Below, in pieces: positions 62,076 through 64,000 of a DNA stretch of 64,000 nucleotides. The notes beneath the pieces are model-generated. The model did no database searches and was not told where the DNA came from. It was given only the letters and a program-made list of their open reading frames with translations. A program made the translations under genes and the position numbers. Source of the DNA: Microbulbifer sp. A4B17 (GTDB lineage Bacteria > Pseudomonadota > Gammaproteobacteria > Pseudomonadales > Cellvibrionaceae); assembly GCF_003076275.1 (NCBI RefSeq), contig NZ_CP029064.1, positions 692,501 to 756,500 on the forward strand, read 5' to 3'. The stretch's first letter is position 1. Every line of letters begins with the position of its first letter.

Positions 62076-63632
62076 TTAACTATTATTGGCACTGTTTATT
62101 TTTTCGGCACACTGGATGACGACTTCTATTGTGGATTTACCTGGCTTCACGATAAATTCACGACGCACATCCCGATACCCCTCTCTAGTACCAATAGCGA
62201 TATACCGCCCTGGTTTAAGTGCGATTTCTCTTTGATCAAAATTACCTAGTTTTCCCACATGGTATATGGTGACACTGGTACTGCGATCCGACTTGAATTT
62301 AACTGGTAGTGGGATCAACGCTTGTGTCAGTGCATTTTCAAGATCTTCAATTTGTCTTTGCAGCCTGGGGGTTTGAGTACCGAGTTTGCGGGCGTCAGTA
62401 AGCACCTGGCGGGCAAAATAGTTTCTCTTGCCCTCACCAAGGGTCAGTGGATCTTGGATTAGGTCTTGCAGCTGATCATCCAGTTTGGCTCTGGCAGCAG
62501 CTCTCGCTTTGCCGGTTATGGCCGCTACTAAGCTAGAGTCCTTTTTGATGAGATCTGTATAACTTTTAAGGGCACTGTGCCACTCTTCCTTGGTCTCTTC
62601 AGTGCGGGCTTGCTGAAGCAGTTTTTCAATTTGTACTCTGTCGGCTTCATTTTGCGCCTGTGCCAGGCCAATATCTGGAGCTTTTGCCGTAGGCTTTAAT
62701 TTTTTTGCTCGGTGGAAATAAGATTTTGCAGACTCAAACTTTTCCTCGGCAATTGCACTGTAGCCAGATGACATTGCACTTTGATAATCCCTTTCTGTAA
62801 TTGCGCTTTCAACTTTTGCTAATAGATCTTGTGCAGCAGTTATCTCTGAATCTATTGAGAGAGATTTTTTGAGTTGCTCCTGGGCATAATCCAGTTTGGA
62901 TTCGTTAAATGCCCTAGACCCTTGGGTAAAATGCCACCAGGATAGTGGAAGCTTGTCGGCTCGCTCAATGCCTTTTAGACCCCTGGGATGGTTATCTGAT
63001 ATGGTTAATACCATTTTGAATGCATCATTGGCAGAGTCTTTATCTCCATGACTCAAAGCTCGATTGCCTTCACTGACATGCCTTTCTATACGTTCGGGAA
63101 TACTATTTTTTAGGTACTCCAAGGCTTGTAGTGACTCCCGATATTTTTCAAGGGCTGCCATAAAATTGCGTTTTCGATAGATTTCATCGGCTTTAAGTGC
63201 CAGATCCTCAGCAGAGTAAAACTCTTCAAAAGCCCATATCTCTACCTTTCTATCTTTAAGCTCTTCTTTTATTTCAAGAATCTCTTGAAGAACCTTTTGA
63301 ACCTCCCGGCGCTGTTGCATTATCTCTGCATCGGTATAAGGTGATGCTTGGGTACTCTCATCTGGAGCACCGCTGCTGGTTGCTATTGTGGCGACTTTAT
63401 TGGGAGAGCGCTTCGGTGGCTCCACGACTTGAGGGAGCCCCCAAAAAACGCCGACTAGAGCGATTAGCATAAAGACACCGAGAAAAGCTGGCCAATAGGA
63501 ATTTCGCTTGTCTTGGGCTAGTGCGCTGGCAGTAGCTTGTTTGGGGGATCTAGAGCTGTCCTCTCCGCCGAATGTAAATTCTGCGGGCTCTATATGAACT
63601 GTATCTTCCTTGGAATTATCGCGGTGCTGCAT
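62076..63632 (-). CDS. TPR-repeat membrane protein with PEGA-like C-terminus
   Basis: A 518-residue inner-membrane protein. A polar cytoplasmic N-terminus of about 45 residues precedes one helix (about 47-66). The periplasmic part is mostly helical TPR-like repeats (about 115-390), with motifs such as AEDLALKADEIYRKRNF, YAQEQLKKSLSID and FESAKSYFHRAKKL. The C-terminal 80 residues (TSVTIYHVG to STIEVVIQC) look like a PEGA-type beta domain. GGCGGAA lies before the ATG at 63632. It shares its architecture (one helix, PEGA) with the downstream PEGA/FGE protein and probably assembles with it. Confidence 0.82.
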   Translation of the reverse strand: MQHRDNSKEDTVHIEPAEFTFGGEDSSRSPKQATASALAQDKRNSYWPAFLGVFMLIALVGVFWGLPQVVEPPKRSPNKVATIATSSGAPDESTQASPYTDAEIMQQRREVQKVLQEILEIKEELKDRKVEIWAFEEFYSAEDLALKADEIYRKRNFMAALEKYRESLQALEYLKNSIPERIERHVSEGNRALSHGDKDSANDAFKMVLTISDNHPRGLKGIERADKLPLSWWHFTQGSRAFNESKLDYAQEQLKKSLSIDSEITAAQDLLAKVESAITERDYQSAMSSGYSAIAEEKFESAKSYFHRAKKLKPTAKAPDIGLAQAQNEADRVQIEKLLQQARTEETKEEWHSALKSYTDLIKKDSSLVAAITGKARAAARAKLDDQLQDLIQDPLTLGEGKRNYFARQVLTDARKLGTQTPRLQRQIEDLENALTQALIPLPVKFKSDRSTSVTIYHVGKLGNFDQREIALKPGRYIAIGTREGYRDVRREFIVKPGKSTIEVVIQCAEKINSANNS

Positions 63633-63733
63633 AGTGATTCCGCCGTGTTATTCAGTGACCCAGTGAAGATGTTGGGTATTCTGTAATAACTAATCACATT
63701 GATTAGTGTGTGTTTGGGTACCTCTGAAGTAAT

Positions 63734-64000
63734 TTAAATACTGTTACTGACTGCACCGGTCTCGGCTTCGTAGATTTCTTTCAAAATTTCCCGCCACTGC
63801 CGATACTGATTCTCAACTGTCCCTGTAAGGGTGATAGTACGATCTTCCAGCTCAACAATTTGAGGTTCTACCTCTGCTTCAATAGAGTCTCCCAGTTCCT
63901 GTAATGCTTCCAGGTGCATTTTTGCATCTGATTGCCGGTCAAATGCGCTCTTAACAAGATAGCCTCCGGCACCGATTCCAACTTGTCCCGCAGCTCTGGC
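63734..64000 (-). CDS. BON-like domain protein, N-terminus beyond window edge
   Basis: The C-terminal 88 codons are visible; the frame is open to the edge at 64000, so the start lies outside. The first visible residues are glycine-rich (ARAAGQVGIGAGGYLVK), like a glycine-zipper segment. Then a BON-like module follows with VEPQIVELEDRTITLTGTV, and the protein ends EAETGAVSNSI. BON domains bind phospholipid membranes. The gene precedes the TPR gene by about 100 bases on the same strand and is likely the upstream part of the same cluster. The methionine at 63919 is internal, not a start. Confidence 0.75.
   Translation of the reverse strand, partial: ARAAGQVGIGAGGYLVKSAFDRQSDAKMHLEALQELGDSIEAEVEPQIVELEDRTITLTGTVENQYRQWREILKEIYEAETGAVSNSI

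Noticed and set aside
53896-64000. Zorya, Tol-Pal, Ton or flagellar Mot system
   Set aside because: An ExbB/MotA-like gene is present, but no OmpA-like ZorB or MotB, no helicase or nuclease, no TolA/TolB/Pal and no small exbD or tonB is adjacent.

Overview
The window looks like the chromosome of a marine gammaproteobacterium, most likely a Cellvibrionales/Microbulbifer-type organism. That placement is inference from gene content: an AlgP-like KPGRP-repeat protein, a holD-like/rimI pair downstream of leuA, tandem YHYH proteins, many secreted peptidases, RND and TonB parts, and moderate GC. No database search was possible. Apart from the 3' part of an rRNA operon, the DNA is ordinary chromosome. 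No prophage, CRISPR array or intact insertion sequence was seen.

Layout. 1-1.97 kb: end of an rrn operon (23S 3' part, 5S, terminator). 2.0-2.65 kb: AT-rich gap with an imperfect direct repeat carrying perfect DnaA-box-like sites. 2.7-9.6 kb: M28 peptidase, a small membrane protein, TauE-type transporter, acyltransferase and prfC on the minus strand, then an M24 aminopeptidase P on the plus strand. 9.6-11.7 kb: a BaeSR-like two-component system. 12.4-12.63 kb: a small element bounded by inverted repeats. 12.7-17.9 kb: a secreted His-rich protein and three tandem YHYH-domain paralogues. 18-23.7 kb: MATE exporter, rimI, holD-like gene, leuA, OhrR-type regulator and glutathione peroxidase. 23.9-25.8 kb: FTR1 iron permease fused to a cytochrome c domain, behind a Fur-box-like site. 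25.9-29.8 kb: two MFS/acyltransferase fusion paralogues, one with a dead acyltransferase. 30-33.4 kb: M13 peptidase and a chalcone-isomerase-like/TonB fusion. 33.8-39.2 kb: cNMP-domain protein and an RND efflux pair. 39.3-44 kb: D-glycerate 3-kinase type enzyme, AlgP-like protein, a 1.2 kb gene-poor gap, a hypothetical gene, mgsA and an orphan exbD. 44.2-52.3 kb: catabolic genes (tryptophan dioxygenase, carbamoylase-family amidase, pentein amidinotransferase, enoyl-CoA hydratase, GDPD, acyl-CoA ligase) and a Spy-like protein.

52.4 kb to the end of the window is the most interesting part: a co-oriented run on the minus strand. It encodes a BON-like protein (cut by the edge), a TPR membrane protein, a PEGA/FGE-fold membrane protein, a tiny secreted acidic protein, an ExbB/TolQ/MotA-family channel, a degenerate Hsp70-like protein, two membrane-anchored VWA proteins, two lipoproteins and an M48 lipoprotein protease. 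Both VWA proteins begin with a short segment resembling the ExbD/TolR transmembrane helix, including its Asp. I therefore infer a proton-driven ExbB/ExbD-like envelope machine in which the ExbD periplasmic domain is replaced by coiled coil plus VWA.

Other cross-links: about 100 bp upstream of the baeS-like gene resembles about 100 bp upstream of the second YHYH gene at almost identical internal spacing, suggesting shared control. The His-rich protein and the first YHYH protein share a leader region.
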